39,509 bases of DNA from positions 1 to 39,509 of the forward strand of contig JAILAB010000033.1 in NCBI GenBank assembly GCA_024681855.1, in the 5' to 3' direction. This document shows, piece after piece, positions 21,999-31,264 of this stretch (positions are counted from its first letter, which is position 1; every line of letters begins with the position of its first letter). Source of the DNA: Elusimicrobiales bacterium. GTDB taxonomy: Bacteria; Elusimicrobiota; Elusimicrobia; Elusimicrobiales; UBA9959. The position numbers were made by a program, and so were the translations under genes. The notes beneath the pieces are model-generated. The model was not told where the DNA came from. It ran no database searches and was given only the letters and a program-made list of their open reading frames with translations.

Positions 21999-22973
21999 AT
22001 GGAAGGAAAAATACTCGTGATAGGCGGGGCCGGATATATAGGCTCTCAAGTTAATAAACATCTTAACAGGCATGGCTTTGAAACCGTGGTTTTTGATAAC
22101 CTTAGCACAGGGTTCCGCCGCCTTGCCTGCTATGGGGAATTTTTTGAAGGCGATCTAAAAAACATTGAAGACATTGAAAAATGTTTAAGGAAATATAAAA
22201 TAAAAGCCGTGCTTGATTTTGCCGCCTTTGCCAGCGTGGGGGAAAGCGTAGCCAACCCGGCTAAATATTATAGGAACAATGTCGTTAATACAATAAATCT
22301 GCTAGACTCATTAAGGGCTTTCAATATAAATAAACTGATTTTTTCTTCTACCTGCGCTACCTATGGGGAAGTTCCTCCGAGGCTTCTTACTGAACAGCAG
22401 CCTCAGAACCCCGTAAATCCTTATGGTCGCACAAAATGGATTATGGAAATGGCTATGCGCGATTATTCCGCGGCTTATGGCTTGAATTTTGTGGCATTGC
22501 GGTATTTTAATGCTGCTGGGGCAGATCCTGAAGGCGAAGTCGGAGAGCTGCATAATCCTGAAACTCACCTTATTCCGCTAGTGCTTGATGCCGCATCGGG
22601 CCGCAGGGAATATATATCTGTTTTCGGAAATGATTATAAAACGCCGGACGGAACCTGCATAAGGGATTATATACATACAGAAGATCTTGCCCAGGCGCAC
22701 AGGCTGGCTCTGGAATATCTTATTTCCGGCGGAAAAAGCGCAGCTTTCAATCTTGGCAATGGCAATGGATATTCCGTTCTGGATATAATCAAGGCAGCTG
22801 AATGTGTTACGGGCCGCAAGATTCCAATGAAAATAGCCGGCAGGCGCGCAGGAGACCCGGATTTCCTTGTTGGCTCTTCGGAATTGATAAAAAAACAGCT
22901 TGGCTGGATGCCTCAGTATGCCGAATTGGAAAAGATAATTTCCCATGCCTGGGCCTGGCATCAGAAGAACTGA
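21999..22973 (+). CDS. galE: UDP-glucose 4-epimerase
   Basis: 324 aa extended SDR. The NAD site is GGAGYIGSQ at residues 8-16, with DNLSTG next. SSTCATYG carries the catalytic Ser/Thr and NPYGRTKWIMEM the YxxxK pair. ALRYFNAAGADPEGEVGE and GTCIRDYIHTEDLAQAH are family signatures. It interconverts UDP-glucose and UDP-galactose for sugar use or envelope polysaccharide. A TATAAA box ends 8 nt before the ATG and no Shine-Dalgarno is visible. No linked gal genes. Confidence 0.95.
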   Translation: MEGKILVIGGAGYIGSQVNKHLNRHGFETVVFDNLSTGFRRLACYGEFFEGDLKNIEDIEKCLRKYKIKAVLDFAAFASVGESVANPAKYYRNNVVNTINLLDSLRAFNINKLIFSSTCATYGEVPPRLLTEQQPQNPVNPYGRTKWIMEMAMRDYSAAYGLNFVALRYFNAAGADPEGEVGELHNPETHLIPLVLDAASGRREYISVFGNDYKTPDGTCIRDYIHTEDLAQAHRLALEYLISGGKSAAFNLGNGNGYSVLDIIKAAECVTGRKIPMKIAGRRAGDPDFLVGSSELIKKQLGWMPQYAELEKIISHAWAWHQKN

Positions 22974-23028
22974 TAAAAATTTTTGCTTGGTAAAAATCCA
23001 GTTTATTTAAATGTTTAGTTTTGCAAAT

Positions 23029-23670
23029 ATGAAAAACAGTTTCTTTTCTTTGTTTATAGGTGCTTTTTTCTTTTCTGCTGCTGTTTCCCCTGTTTCTTTG
23101 ATAGCCGGAGATGTTATAGCTAATGGGGAACTTTCAACAGAAATTCCTGCTCCCTCTGCAGCAAAGAATTCAGACAAAAAAACTGATTCTGGCAAAAAGT
23201 CATCCTTTATGGAAAATGTAAGTGCAAAATTTAAGGGCAAGGTTAAGTCAGCGTCTAAGAAAATTCAAGGCAGCGATTGGCTTTCAGGCTTTTTGGATGA
23301 TACCAGATGCCCTACCGGCATAAAAGGCATTAACATAAATGTTTCAGAGCGGGAAGACGGCATAATCATTGCGGCGTCCGGTTCAGGCCTTTCGGCAAAT
23401 ATAATCCTTCAGCAGCTTATTTCATTTTATATGCCTGAACCAGGTAAAAAGCATCAGATAAAATCAATAAATTTCGGCGAGGATATCATTTCTGGCGTGA
23501 AGAAATGTTTTAATGCTGACCTGAGCGGCGCTTTTGTTTTTTATCAGTCTGATTCTTCCATAACCGTCGATATTACGGGAAACGATGATAAGACAGTTGA
23601 GCAAATAAAGAAAGCCGCTGCCTCATGGAAAAGTTTAAAGGAAAGCAGGCAGCAGCAAAAGATAAAATAA
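23029..23670 (+). CDS. Exported protein of unknown function
   Basis: 213 aa from ATG 23029 (MKNSFFSLFIGAFFFSAAVS), which gives a clean signal peptide; ATG 23011 is possible. The mature part has a polar Lys/Ser linker and then a small alpha/beta region (KGININVSEREDGIIIAASG, SFYMPEPGKKHQIKSINFG, SSITVDITGND). It lies 56 nt after galE on the same strand and may be co-transcribed. I do not recognise the family. Confidence 0.7.
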   Translation: MKNSFFSLFIGAFFFSAAVSPVSLIAGDVIANGELSTEIPAPSAAKNSDKKTDSGKKSSFMENVSAKFKGKVKSASKKIQGSDWLSGFLDDTRCPTGIKGININVSEREDGIIIAASGSGLSANIILQQLISFYMPEPGKKHQIKSINFGEDIISGVKKCFNADLSGAFVFYQSDSSITVDITGNDDKTVEQIKKAAASWKSLKESRQQQKIK

Positions 23671-23710
23671 AGCTTAAGCATTGTTTATCTGCTTGAAATT
23701 TCTCGGCAAA

Positions 23711-24601
23711 TCATTCCTGAAACGGTTCTTTCATGCCATCTGTTTTATTTTCGCAAATCTGAACAGTTACTGTATTGTATGGCTCTACGGAATGGGTAAG
23801 CCATACATTGCCGCCTATTACGCAGTGATGGCCTATATGCGTGTTTCCGCCTAGTATTGTAGCGCCTGCATATATCACGACATAATCTCCTATTTCAGGA
23901 TGGCGCTTTATTCCCTTTACCGCTTTGCCGTCCGGGCCCAGCTCAAAGCTCTTGGCTCCAAGAGTGACTTGCTGATATAGCTTTACATGTTCTCCGATTA
24001 CTGTTGTCTCGCCTATTACAATGCCTGTGCCATGGTCTATGAAGAAATATCCTCCTATCATTGCCCCGGGGTGTATGTCTATGCCAGTAAGGCTATGAGC
24101 GTATTCCGTGATAAGCCTTGGCAGAAGAGGAACTTTAAGCATATAAATTTCATGCGCGAAGCGATAGGCCGTTATTGCAAGAAATGCCGGATATGTCAGT
24201 ATTACCTCGTCAATGCTTTTTGCTGCCGGATCTCCTTCATACGCCGCCTGTATGTCTGTTTCAATTAAGGCTTTAAGGCAAGGCAGCTTGGAAAAAAAGG
24301 CATTCGCCAGATTTTCGGCACTGCCTTTGCCGCATACATATCCGAGCGAATGCCTTAAACTTATTTTTGCAAGGCGTATTTCCCTTAGGCTTTTTCTTTC
24401 AACTGATATTCCCTTTTCATAGCGGCCAAGGTGAAAAGGATAAAGCGCATTCATCAGATGCCTGATGAAATTCTCAGCTGCATTTTTTAGCCCTGTATAG
24501 TTCTTCTTGCTGGAAGGCTGTTTAAAGAAAATGTATTTTAATATGCTTTTCTCATCGCCTGTTATATTCCTGATTCGCTCTTTTGTTTCTGTCTTAGTCA
24601 T
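23711..24601 (-). CDS. cysE: Serine O-acetyltransferase
   Basis: 296 aa, the longer EpsC-like form. The C-terminal left-handed beta-helix of hexapeptide repeats is clear: [58 protein letters not shown]. The His/Asp of HPGA and FIDHGTG are catalytic. It converts serine and acetyl-CoA to O-acetylserine, the substrate of CysK encoded 78 nt upstream. The end lacks the long flexible tail. Confidence 0.93.
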   Translation of the reverse strand: MTKTETKERIRNITGDEKSILKYIFFKQPSSKKNYTGLKNAAENFIRHLMNALYPFHLGRYEKGISVERKSLREIRLAKISLRHSLGYVCGKGSAENLANAFFSKLPCLKALIETDIQAAYEGDPAAKSIDEVILTYPAFLAITAYRFAHEIYMLKVPLLPRLITEYAHSLTGIDIHPGAMIGGYFFIDHGTGIVIGETTVIGEHVKLYQQVTLGAKSFELGPDGKAVKGIKRHPEIGDYVVIYAGATILGGNTHIGHHCVIGGNVWLTHSVEPYNTVTVQICENKTDGMKEPFQE

Positions 24602-24679
24602 ATTGTATGCTGCTATTTCTGTTTAAGCTAATCATCTCATTTTTGCTCTCATAGCTGTTTAGATGCTTTATATTTGTGT

Positions 24680-25606
24680 TTAGCCAAACAGCTCTGTAGA
24701 AAGGTATCTGTCGCCTCCGTCAGGAGCAATGATTACAATGGTTTTGCCTGTGTTTTCTGGGCGGGAAGCGATTATGGCAGCAGCATATATGGCTGCGCCG
24801 GATGATATTCCAACAAGCATTCCTTCAATGCGGCCTGCCAGCCTGGAATATTCATAGGCCTCGCTGTCAGGCACTGCTATTATTTCATCTATTATGGAGC
24901 GGTCCAGTATTTTCGGGCAGAAGCCTGCGCCTATTCCCTGTATTTTATGCGGCCCGGATTTTCCCTGTGTTAGAAACGGGGATGATAGCGGTTCCGCGCC
25001 GATAATCTTTATTGCCGGGTTCTTTTCTTTAAGGAATTTGCCTGCTCCTGTTATTGTGCCGCCAGTTCCGATGCCGGCTACCAGAATATCGGTTTTTCCG
25101 TCCGTGTCTCTCCATATTTCAGGGCCTGTTCCATTATAATGCGCCATGGCATTTGCAGGGTTTATGAACTGTCCGGGTATGAAGCTGCCCGGCGTTTCCG
25201 CCGCAATGGATTCCGCCATTTCTATTGCTCCTTTCATGCCTTTTTTTCCATCTGAAAGTATCACTTCCGCACCGTATGCGCTCATCATTTTGTATCTTTC
25301 GGCAGACATTGTGGACGGCATTACTATTTTAACTTTGTATCCTCTGGCCGTGCCTATTGCGGCAAGCCCTATTCCAGTATTGCCGGAAGTAGGCTCTATT
25401 ATTGTTGCTCCAGGCTTAAGCCTGCCTGTTTGTTCTGCATCGTTAATCATAGCCAAAGCGGCCCTGTCTTTAATGCTTCCTGCCGGATTAAGGCATTCCA
25501 GCTTAAGCAGCAGCCTGGCTTTGAGTTTCTTTTCCTTCATTATATGGGAAAGTTCCAGCAATGGAGTATTGCCTATTAACTGCTCAAATGATTTATAAAT
25601 TTTCAT
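24680..25606 (-). CDS. cysK: Cysteine synthase (O-acetylserine sulfhydrylase)
   Basis: 308 aa PLP enzyme. The PLP lysine is in NPAGSIKDRAAL. Phosphate and substrate loops are PTSGNTGIGLA and GIGTGGTITGAG. ISSGAA is the C-terminal Ser ligand. GAGG-type ribosome site (AGAGGCATTAAT) before the ATG. It makes cysteine from O-acetylserine and sulfide. With cysE immediately downstream it forms a cysteine biosynthesis operon. Confidence 0.95.
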   Translation of the reverse strand: MKIYKSFEQLIGNTPLLELSHIMKEKKLKARLLLKLECLNPAGSIKDRAALAMINDAEQTGRLKPGATIIEPTSGNTGIGLAAIGTARGYKVKIVMPSTMSAERYKMMSAYGAEVILSDGKKGMKGAIEMAESIAAETPGSFIPGQFINPANAMAHYNGTGPEIWRDTDGKTDILVAGIGTGGTITGAGKFLKEKNPAIKIIGAEPLSSPFLTQGKSGPHKIQGIGAGFCPKILDRSIIDEIIAVPDSEAYEYSRLAGRIEGMLVGISSGAAIYAAAIIASRPENTGKTIVIIAPDGGDRYLSTELFG

Positions 25607-25682
25607 ATTAATGCCTCTGTCATATTGGTGTTTGATTTATTCAGCTTTTTAATTAGTATTATAAAGCCTTTGTTTTTTGCGC

Positions 25683-26126
25683 TCATTTTGCATTCCAGGC
25701 TGCATATTCTGCCTTTTTTTCTCTTACTATTGCTTCAATCTCATCTGCGCATTCGCTTAGGTTCTTGCGTATCTGATGTTCCCAATATCGCAGCAGAATC
25801 CAGCCTTCGCGCTGCAGCCGTATGTTTACTTCATTGTCGCGTTCCATGTTGCGGTTTATTTTTGCATGCCAGTATTTTGTATTGCTTTTAATGCGGCTTT
25901 TGTTTTTTTCCCAATCATAGCCATGCCAGAATTCCCCATCGCAGAAAACAGCTATTTTATACCATGGAAATATTATGTCAGGCTTTCCTATAATTTCTCC
26001 GCAATTTTTACGGTATCTTAGCCCTCGCCGCCAAAGTTCTTTGCGCAGCCTGAGTTCCGGTTTTGTATCCTTGCTTTTAACGGCTGCCATGTTTTTGCTC
26101 CGCTGTTCTGGGGTTAGCCTGTCCAT
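25683..26126 (-). CDS. vsr: Very-short-patch-repair (Vsr) endonuclease
   Basis: 147 aa. Family motifs: RSKNMAAVKSKDTKPELRLR at the N-terminus, catalytic Asp in GKPDIIFPWYKIAVFCDGEF, then FWHGYDW with the active-site His. The C-terminus is WEHQIRKN. Vsr nicks next to T:G mismatches formed by deamination of 5-methylcytosine. It is normally paired with a cytosine methylase, but none is in this window. TATAAT (26139-26134) ends 7 nt from the ATG, predicting a leaderless mRNA. It lies 76 nt upstream of cysK on the same strand. Confidence 0.93.
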   Translation of the reverse strand: MDRLTPEQRSKNMAAVKSKDTKPELRLRKELWRRGLRYRKNCGEIIGKPDIIFPWYKIAVFCDGEFWHGYDWEKNKSRIKSNTKYWHAKINRNMERDNEVNIRLQREGWILLRYWEHQIRKNLSECADEIEAIVREKKAEYAAWNAK

Positions 26127-26273
26127 GGTATATATTATAAGAAAAAGTAAAATTATCTAACTGAAAGATTTGCATATCTTTAAAGGCTTGGCAATAGCAG
26201 TTTATCGGAGCAAATGCTAATATATAAATTAATTTTAGAACAGTTTTTTATGATTTAAAGGCAATAAAATAAA

Positions 26274-27440
26274 ATGGATGAAACATTAGAAAAATACAAT
26301 GGCATAATCAAAACTCAATCGCAGAAAGAAAGAAACAGCGGCATAGTCAAGGTAAGCATCGTTGGCATTGCCGCTAATGTTCTGCTGTCTGCCTTTAAGG
26401 CCGCAATAGGCTTTGCATCCGGTTCCATAGCCATTGTGCTTGATGCCGTTAACAATCTTTCAGATGCGGCTTCTTCGCTAATAACCATAATTGGAGCGAA
26501 ACTGGCCAATAAAGCGCCGGACAGGGATCATCCTTTTGGGCATGGCAGGGCAGAATACCTCAGTTCATCCGTTATTGCCGTTATCGTTATGTATGCGGGA
26601 ATAACATCGCTTATAGAATCTGTTAAAAAAATAATTACCCCCGTTGTTCCTGATTATTCGGTTTATGCTTTAGTAATAATAGCCATTGCCGTGGCCGTGA
26701 AAATAGTTTTGGGCGTATATGTCAAAAAACAAGGGGAAAAGCTTGATTCATCAGCGCTTGTAAATTCCGGCAAAGATGCCATGCTGGATTCCATAGTCTC
26801 CGCTTCTACGCTTATTGCGGCAATAATATTCATCTGCGGCAAGGTTTCGCTTGAAGCATATCTCGGTGTTATAATATCTTTTCTCATTATAAAGGCCGGC
26901 TATGACATGGCCAGGGAGGCTGTTTCTTCAATTCTTGGCGAGAGAACGGATAAAAAACTGATAAGGGAAATAAGCCGGACTATGCTTTCTTTTAAAGAAG
27001 TGAAAGGAGTTTATGACATCGTGCTGAACAATTATGGCCCTGCCTCATACACAGGCTCCGCTCATGTGGAGGTAAATGATACTCTCACTGCGGACAAAAT
27101 AGACGGGCTGCTTAGGAATATCAGCATGAAGGTTATGAAAGAACATAATATTGTCCTTACCGCAATAGGGATTTATTCAATAAATACCAAAGACAAGAAA
27201 ATAATAGAGATGAAAAAGAATATTCTGAAAATACTTAAGGAATATAAGAATGTATTGCAGATTCATGGCTTTTATTTTGATGAGGAAACTCAAACAGTAA
27301 GGTTTGACATTGTGGTAAGTTTTGATGAGCATGACAAGCAAAAGCTGCGAGAGGATATAAGCCGCAGAGTATCCGCAATGTATCCTAAATTTGCCGTGGA
27401 AGTTCAGCTGGATACTGATTTTAGCGTATCCGCAGAGTGA
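26274..27440 (+). CDS. Cation diffusion facilitator (CDF) family metal exporter
   Basis: 388 aa with six membrane helices in the first 220 residues. Metal-site motifs are VLDAVNNLSDAASSL (helix 2, N/D-x-x-x-D) and GKDAMLDSIVSAS (helix 5). The cytosolic loop DRDHPFGHGRAEYL is the family signature. The C-terminal domain (VYDIVLNNYGPASYTGSAHV) is the cytosolic dimer domain, extended by about 80 residues compared with short CDFs. N/D-type sites are frequent in manganese exporters, but the metal cannot be fixed from sequence alone. Confidence 0.92.
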   Translation: MDETLEKYNGIIKTQSQKERNSGIVKVSIVGIAANVLLSAFKAAIGFASGSIAIVLDAVNNLSDAASSLITIIGAKLANKAPDRDHPFGHGRAEYLSSSVIAVIVMYAGITSLIESVKKIITPVVPDYSVYALVIIAIAVAVKIVLGVYVKKQGEKLDSSALVNSGKDAMLDSIVSASTLIAAIIFICGKVSLEAYLGVIISFLIIKAGYDMAREAVSSILGERTDKKLIREISRTMLSFKEVKGVYDIVLNNYGPASYTGSAHVEVNDTLTADKIDGLLRNISMKVMKEHNIVLTAIGIYSINTKDKKIIEMKKNILKILKEYKNVLQIHGFYFDEETQTVRFDIVVSFDEHDKQKLREDISRRVSAMYPKFAVEVQLDTDFSVSAE

Positions 27441-27542
27441 TGACTTTTATAATGAAATTTTTATTATGCCGGTTTATTTTTTTATGATTTTCTAGGCTCT
27501 TTCTTTAGAAAATGCCTTAGCATTAAGTTATATAATATAAGT

Positions 27543-28214
27543 ATGAAAATATCTAACATAGCTATAATTTTTTCCGCAATGCTCTGCTTTGCCGGGTGTG
27601 CTAAAACGCAGACTCAGCCGGCTGCTGAAACATCTGAAACGGTACAGGCGAAGCAGGAAATAAGCAGCAAGAAAGCTCTTGTGGTTTATTATTCAATCTC
27701 CGGCAATACCCGCGCCGTGGCAAAACAGATTGCCAAGATTACAAATGCTGATTTATTTGAAATAGAAACAAAAAAAGCTTATCCTAAAGAGTATAAGCAG
27801 CTTGTTAAAGAAGCCAAGAAGGAAATAAATGAAGGCTTCCTTCCCGAATTAAAGACAATGCCTGAGCTTGATTCTTACAAGGTTGTATTTATAGGCTCTC
27901 CTAACTGGTGGAGCACCATAACCCCGGCTGTAAGCTCTTTTATTAAAAATGCCGATCTCAAGGATAAGGCCGTAATTCCTTTCTTTACCCATGGCAGCGG
28001 CGGCATGGCTAATTGCAATAAGGATTTTACCGCACAGTTGGAAGGCAAAGGCGCAACAATTTTGGATGCCATAGCTTTTCGCGGAGAATCTTCTGGAGCG
28101 CCTGAAAAAGATCTGAATGCCTGGCTGGAAGGATTGGGATGGACAAAGGCTAAAGCAGCAAACGAAACGGATGCTGCCGCAAAAGACGATTCAGAGTCTG
28201 GTAAAAGAAAATAA
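27543..28214 (+). CDS. Flavodoxin-like lipoprotein
   Basis: 223 aa. Lipoprotein signal MKISNIAIIFSAMLCFAGCA with lipobox FAGC. The flavodoxin fold begins after residue 45: VVYYSISGNTRAVAKQIA is the FMN phosphate loop, GSPNWWSTITPAVSSFI and FFTHGSGGM are FMN-isoalloxazine loops. An exported flavin protein tethered to the membrane suggests an extracytoplasmic electron carrier or reductase. The tail is charged and low-complexity. TATAAT (27531-27536) ends 6 nt before the ATG. Confidence 0.88.
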   Translation: MKISNIAIIFSAMLCFAGCAKTQTQPAAETSETVQAKQEISSKKALVVYYSISGNTRAVAKQIAKITNADLFEIETKKAYPKEYKQLVKEAKKEINEGFLPELKTMPELDSYKVVFIGSPNWWSTITPAVSSFIKNADLKDKAVIPFFTHGSGGMANCNKDFTAQLEGKGATILDAIAFRGESSGAPEKDLNAWLEGLGWTKAKAANETDAAAKDDSESGKRK

Positions 28215-28243
28215 CAGTTTTAAGTGTCTCTTAATAAAAATTG

Positions 28244-28270
28244 AAAAAGCCCCTCGCAAGGGGCTTTTTT
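28244..28270. terminator. Bidirectional intrinsic terminator
   Basis: GCCCCT (28249-28254) and AGGGGC (28259-28264) with an A-run before and TTTTTT after. It lies between the convergent flavodoxin and LtaS/OpgB-like genes. Confidence 0.9.
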
Positions 28271-29985
28271 CATTCCCATAGCCTGCTGTATAACGGGCTT
28301 GATTTCATGAGATTTTTCTTAAGCTCTTCCTTGCCATATTTTTCTATAAGTGTTTTTTCATCTGAGAAAACCGAAACGCCAAGGCCAAGCCTGTGCCCTT
28401 TCACTGTAAATCCGGCAGCTTCAAGTATGGTTGGGAACATGTCAATCTGCGAGAATGTCCTTTGCATGTTAAGAGGCAGCTCATCCCTGCTGGAATTTAT
28501 GAAAACATTGTAAATGCGTCTTTTGTCCTTTGGTATGTTTTTAAGGAAAACTGAACCGCTTTTAGGCCCGCCTGCCATGCGCAGATGGTCTCCTACGATT
28601 ATAAGCACCGTGTTTTGTGAATAAGGCTGCAGATAAAAACGGTTAAGAAAATCCTTCATCAGCGAATCAGCTTGATAAATAACGTCTTTTGAGCGCATGT
28701 CAAATATTTTAGGCGTATCCTTGGGCACATTGTAATGATGCGTGTCTATTGTTGTAAGCACAGCGAAAAAAGGCTGATTCTTCTGCAGCTTTGAGAGCTT
28801 GTCGCTAAAAATTTCATATATGTCTTTATCAGCTATGCCCCAGGAAGTCTGTTTTTTCTTGTATTTTTTTAGCTCGTCCGCGCCGAAAGCCTTGCCCTTG
28901 AATCCATGTTCATCTAGAAAGCTTTTTGCGCCTGAAAATGACAGGCTGCCGCCTTGGACAAACAGTCTTTCATAGCCATGGTCTCTCAATATTTCCCCTA
29001 GGGAATAAACCCCGTACAGCCAGCCTTGCATTTTTTCGCCGACATCATTAACATCTTTCTGCTTGGTTGCCTGTGCCGACAGATAAGAGGATGGCAGTCC
29101 GGTTGTGGCAGCTATCAGCGCAGCCTGTGTCCAGTTTGTGGCATATCCGTCTGTGTAATTTGCGAAAGAAATATTGTCATGGGCGGTTTCTTTAAGGAAA
29201 GGCGTAAGATTTGCTCCGCACAGCTGTCCGTCCGAAAAGGTTTGTTCCATGCTTTCCATGAAAACCAGTATTATGTTCTTTTTTTCTGCAGGAGCTTCTA
29301 TGATGTCCTTGGTTGCAGGAATATAGTTTTTTCCGAAAAAAGTGTTGTCTTTTGGCAGCGGCATTTTGCTGTGTTTTCTTTTTTCTGCTTCAGCCTTTGC
29401 CCTTTCTTCATCTGAATTTTCTGCTGTTTTGCCGGATTCTGCCCCAGTTTGGCTTTCATTTTTTCCTTTTTCCTGATTTTCTTCTGATGCCTCTTTTTGT
29501 TCTTCTGACTCTGGCAGATTATCATCTCTGTTTTCATTTTTAGAGTTTTTCAATGGCTCATTTGAGGCTTCCGGTTTTGCTTTCTCGAGCAGCATTTTTG
29601 ATGAAATTCCATGGGCAGCAAGTTCTTTTATTTCTTCTATGGCGGCTGATGGCCTTTCAGCCAGATTCTTGCCTGCTATTGCTTTTTCTGTTATGTTAAG
29701 CATTGTCATTAAGGCAAGAAATTCCGCGCAGGCTATGAGCGAATAATAATACAGCCTTGTAGCTTTTTCCTTTTTAGCGGATATAAGAATAAAGGCCAAA
29801 AGCAGCGGAGGGAACATATATAGCAGGCTGCTTTTTAGAAGCGGCATGAGCGTTTGTTTCTGAAGAAGATATATGAATGTGTCTATGCTTAAGCCGTCTA
29901 TGCCAAATATTCCCCATATCTGATAATAGAACAGAGCCATTGCCGCGGCTGCGAACAGAAGCTCAAAAGCTATGAATCTGTACAT
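28270..29985 (-). CDS. LtaS/OpgB-like sulfatase-fold phosphoglycerol transferase
   Basis: 571 aa from ATG 29985, which shares one base with the stop of the upstream gene (TGATG); GTG 29997 is less likely. Three to four membrane helices occupy residues 1-115, then a Glu/Lys/Asn-rich charged linker (about 145-220). The extracytoplasmic alkaline-phosphatase-like domain has NIILVFMESMEQ, DGYATNWTQAALIAATTGLP (the Thr corresponds to the nucleophile), THHYNVP and IIVGDHLRM (metal Asp-His). Relatives transfer phosphoglycerol to lipid or periplasmic glucan. It is probably translationally coupled to the GDPD gene. Confidence 0.88.
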   Translation of the reverse strand: MYRFIAFELLFAAAAMALFYYQIWGIFGIDGLSIDTFIYLLQKQTLMPLLKSSLLYMFPPLLLAFILISAKKEKATRLYYYSLIACAEFLALMTMLNITEKAIAGKNLAERPSAAIEEIKELAAHGISSKMLLEKAKPEASNEPLKNSKNENRDDNLPESEEQKEASEENQEKGKNESQTGAESGKTAENSDEERAKAEAEKRKHSKMPLPKDNTFFGKNYIPATKDIIEAPAEKKNIILVFMESMEQTFSDGQLCGANLTPFLKETAHDNISFANYTDGYATNWTQAALIAATTGLPSSYLSAQATKQKDVNDVGEKMQGWLYGVYSLGEILRDHGYERLFVQGGSLSFSGAKSFLDEHGFKGKAFGADELKKYKKKQTSWGIADKDIYEIFSDKLSKLQKNQPFFAVLTTIDTHHYNVPKDTPKIFDMRSKDVIYQADSLMKDFLNRFYLQPYSQNTVLIIVGDHLRMAGGPKSGSVFLKNIPKDKRRIYNVFINSSRDELPLNMQRTFSQIDMFPTILEAAGFTVKGHRLGLGVSVFSDEKTLIEKYGKEELKKNLMKSSPLYSRLWE

Positions 29986-31157
29986 CAGCGGCGACACTCC
30001 GGGTTTTTAGGAGAGCAGAAATCCACATAAGCCAGGCTTACGGTTTTGCCAAGCACGCTTTTAAGGTATTCGGGATTGTTTATTACTTTTGTCGGCGCGT
30101 AAAGCATTACGGTAATGCCTTTGCGGTGCAGGCAGAGTATTTCCTCCCTGTTCTGCTCCAGAAAAACATCGCTTATGGTTACCATTTTTATTTTCTTTTT
30201 CAGTATGCGGTCAATCTCCGCTTTGCCTATGCTATTGAGGTTCAGGGCCGGATATATTATTCCTGCTTCAAGAGCTTTATCATAATCGGAATATGAAAAA
30301 ACTTCCACAATCAGCCTTTTTGTAAACTTGAAATTTTTTAACAAAGCATTAAAATCCTTTATTTTATCCGTTACCAGCACTGTGTCAGCGTTTTTTTCAA
30401 AGAAATCATTTATTGCGGCAACATTCAAAGGAGAATACTTCCCGTATATCTTTTGAGCAAGAAAATCCGCCTGCGGCATGGCCTTGCCGTTTTTCTCATT
30501 TTTGGTTATTCCCCTAAAATAATCCCAGTCATGAAGGGCCGCTATTTCGCCGTCTGATGTCTTGTCAAGATCAAGCTCTATTATCTTGAAGCCGCTATTA
30601 ATGGAATTTTCAATGCTTTCCCTGCTGTTTGTGTACACAGCGCCGTTTATGGCCCCTCCGGCATGTGCTATTAAAAAGCGGGGATCGGCAAGCACATTTT
30701 CCGAAGGCTTGGGATTATAGAATATGACTGATTCCTTGCCTTTGTTCATGAAAGGAAAGACGGCTTCCGCAGATGCTGTCAGGAACAGAAGCGCTAAGGC
30801 AGCCCCCTTAAGCGGGTTTGGCGCAGGGATTTGCCTGGCTATTTCTTCATTTGTCCTGTCCAGCCGGAAAATATGAAGTATTATAAAAACAATTATGGCA
30901 GGCAATACCGCTATGCTTGCTATTATAAGAGGTTCTTTTATAAGGCTGTCAATGAAAGAAGCCTGCACAGCCGGATCTGCTCCTTTGATAGGGTTTTTCA
31001 GGAAAAACGCAAGCTGTTCCGCAGATACTTCTCCGAAACGCTCGCCAAGCCATACTGGCAGCTTATAGAAAGCCAGTGCCGATACAATGGCAAAAAGAGC
31101 TGCCAGCATCAGCGAGCCTTCAGAAATCCATACTTTAAGTCTCTCCCAAAAAGTCAT
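29985..31157 (-). CDS. Membrane-anchored glycerophosphodiester phosphodiesterase-like protein
   Basis: 390 aa. Three membrane helices lie near residues 15-35, 72-95 and 112-132. The GDPD TIM-barrel follows: FLIAHAGGAINGAVYTNSRE, IIELDLDKTSDGEIAALHDW. The usual HRG is HAG here, but the two His, Glu and Asp ligands are present. Family members hydrolyse glycerophosphodiesters to glycerol-3-phosphate. Its coupling to a phosphoglycerol transferase suggests recycling or trimming of glycerol-phosphate polymers. TAGAAT (31169-31164) ends 6 nt before the ATG, so this two-gene unit is predicted leaderless. Confidence 0.85.
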   Translation of the reverse strand: MTFWERLKVWISEGSLMLAALFAIVSALAFYKLPVWLGERFGEVSAEQLAFFLKNPIKGADPAVQASFIDSLIKEPLIIASIAVLPAIIVFIILHIFRLDRTNEEIARQIPAPNPLKGAALALLFLTASAEAVFPFMNKGKESVIFYNPKPSENVLADPRFLIAHAGGAINGAVYTNSRESIENSINSGFKIIELDLDKTSDGEIAALHDWDYFRGITKNEKNGKAMPQADFLAQKIYGKYSPLNVAAINDFFEKNADTVLVTDKIKDFNALLKNFKFTKRLIVEVFSYSDYDKALEAGIIYPALNLNSIGKAEIDRILKKKIKMVTISDVFLEQNREEILCLHRKGITVMLYAPTKVINNPEYLKSVLGKTVSLAYVDFCSPKNPECRR

Positions 31158-31264
31158 AATACTATTCTATAAATTATCATAAAGGTTTGTTTTTTCAAGC
31201 TATGCGGCAATAAAACTCCGTTCCGCATATATCTATGAATATAAAAATGTAAAATATATATATT

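Noticed and set aside
23711-24607. Leaderless start for cysE, with TACAAT at 24607-24602
   Set aside because: The box touches the ATG directly, leaving no room for a transcription start at the codon; it is more likely read from the cysK transcript.
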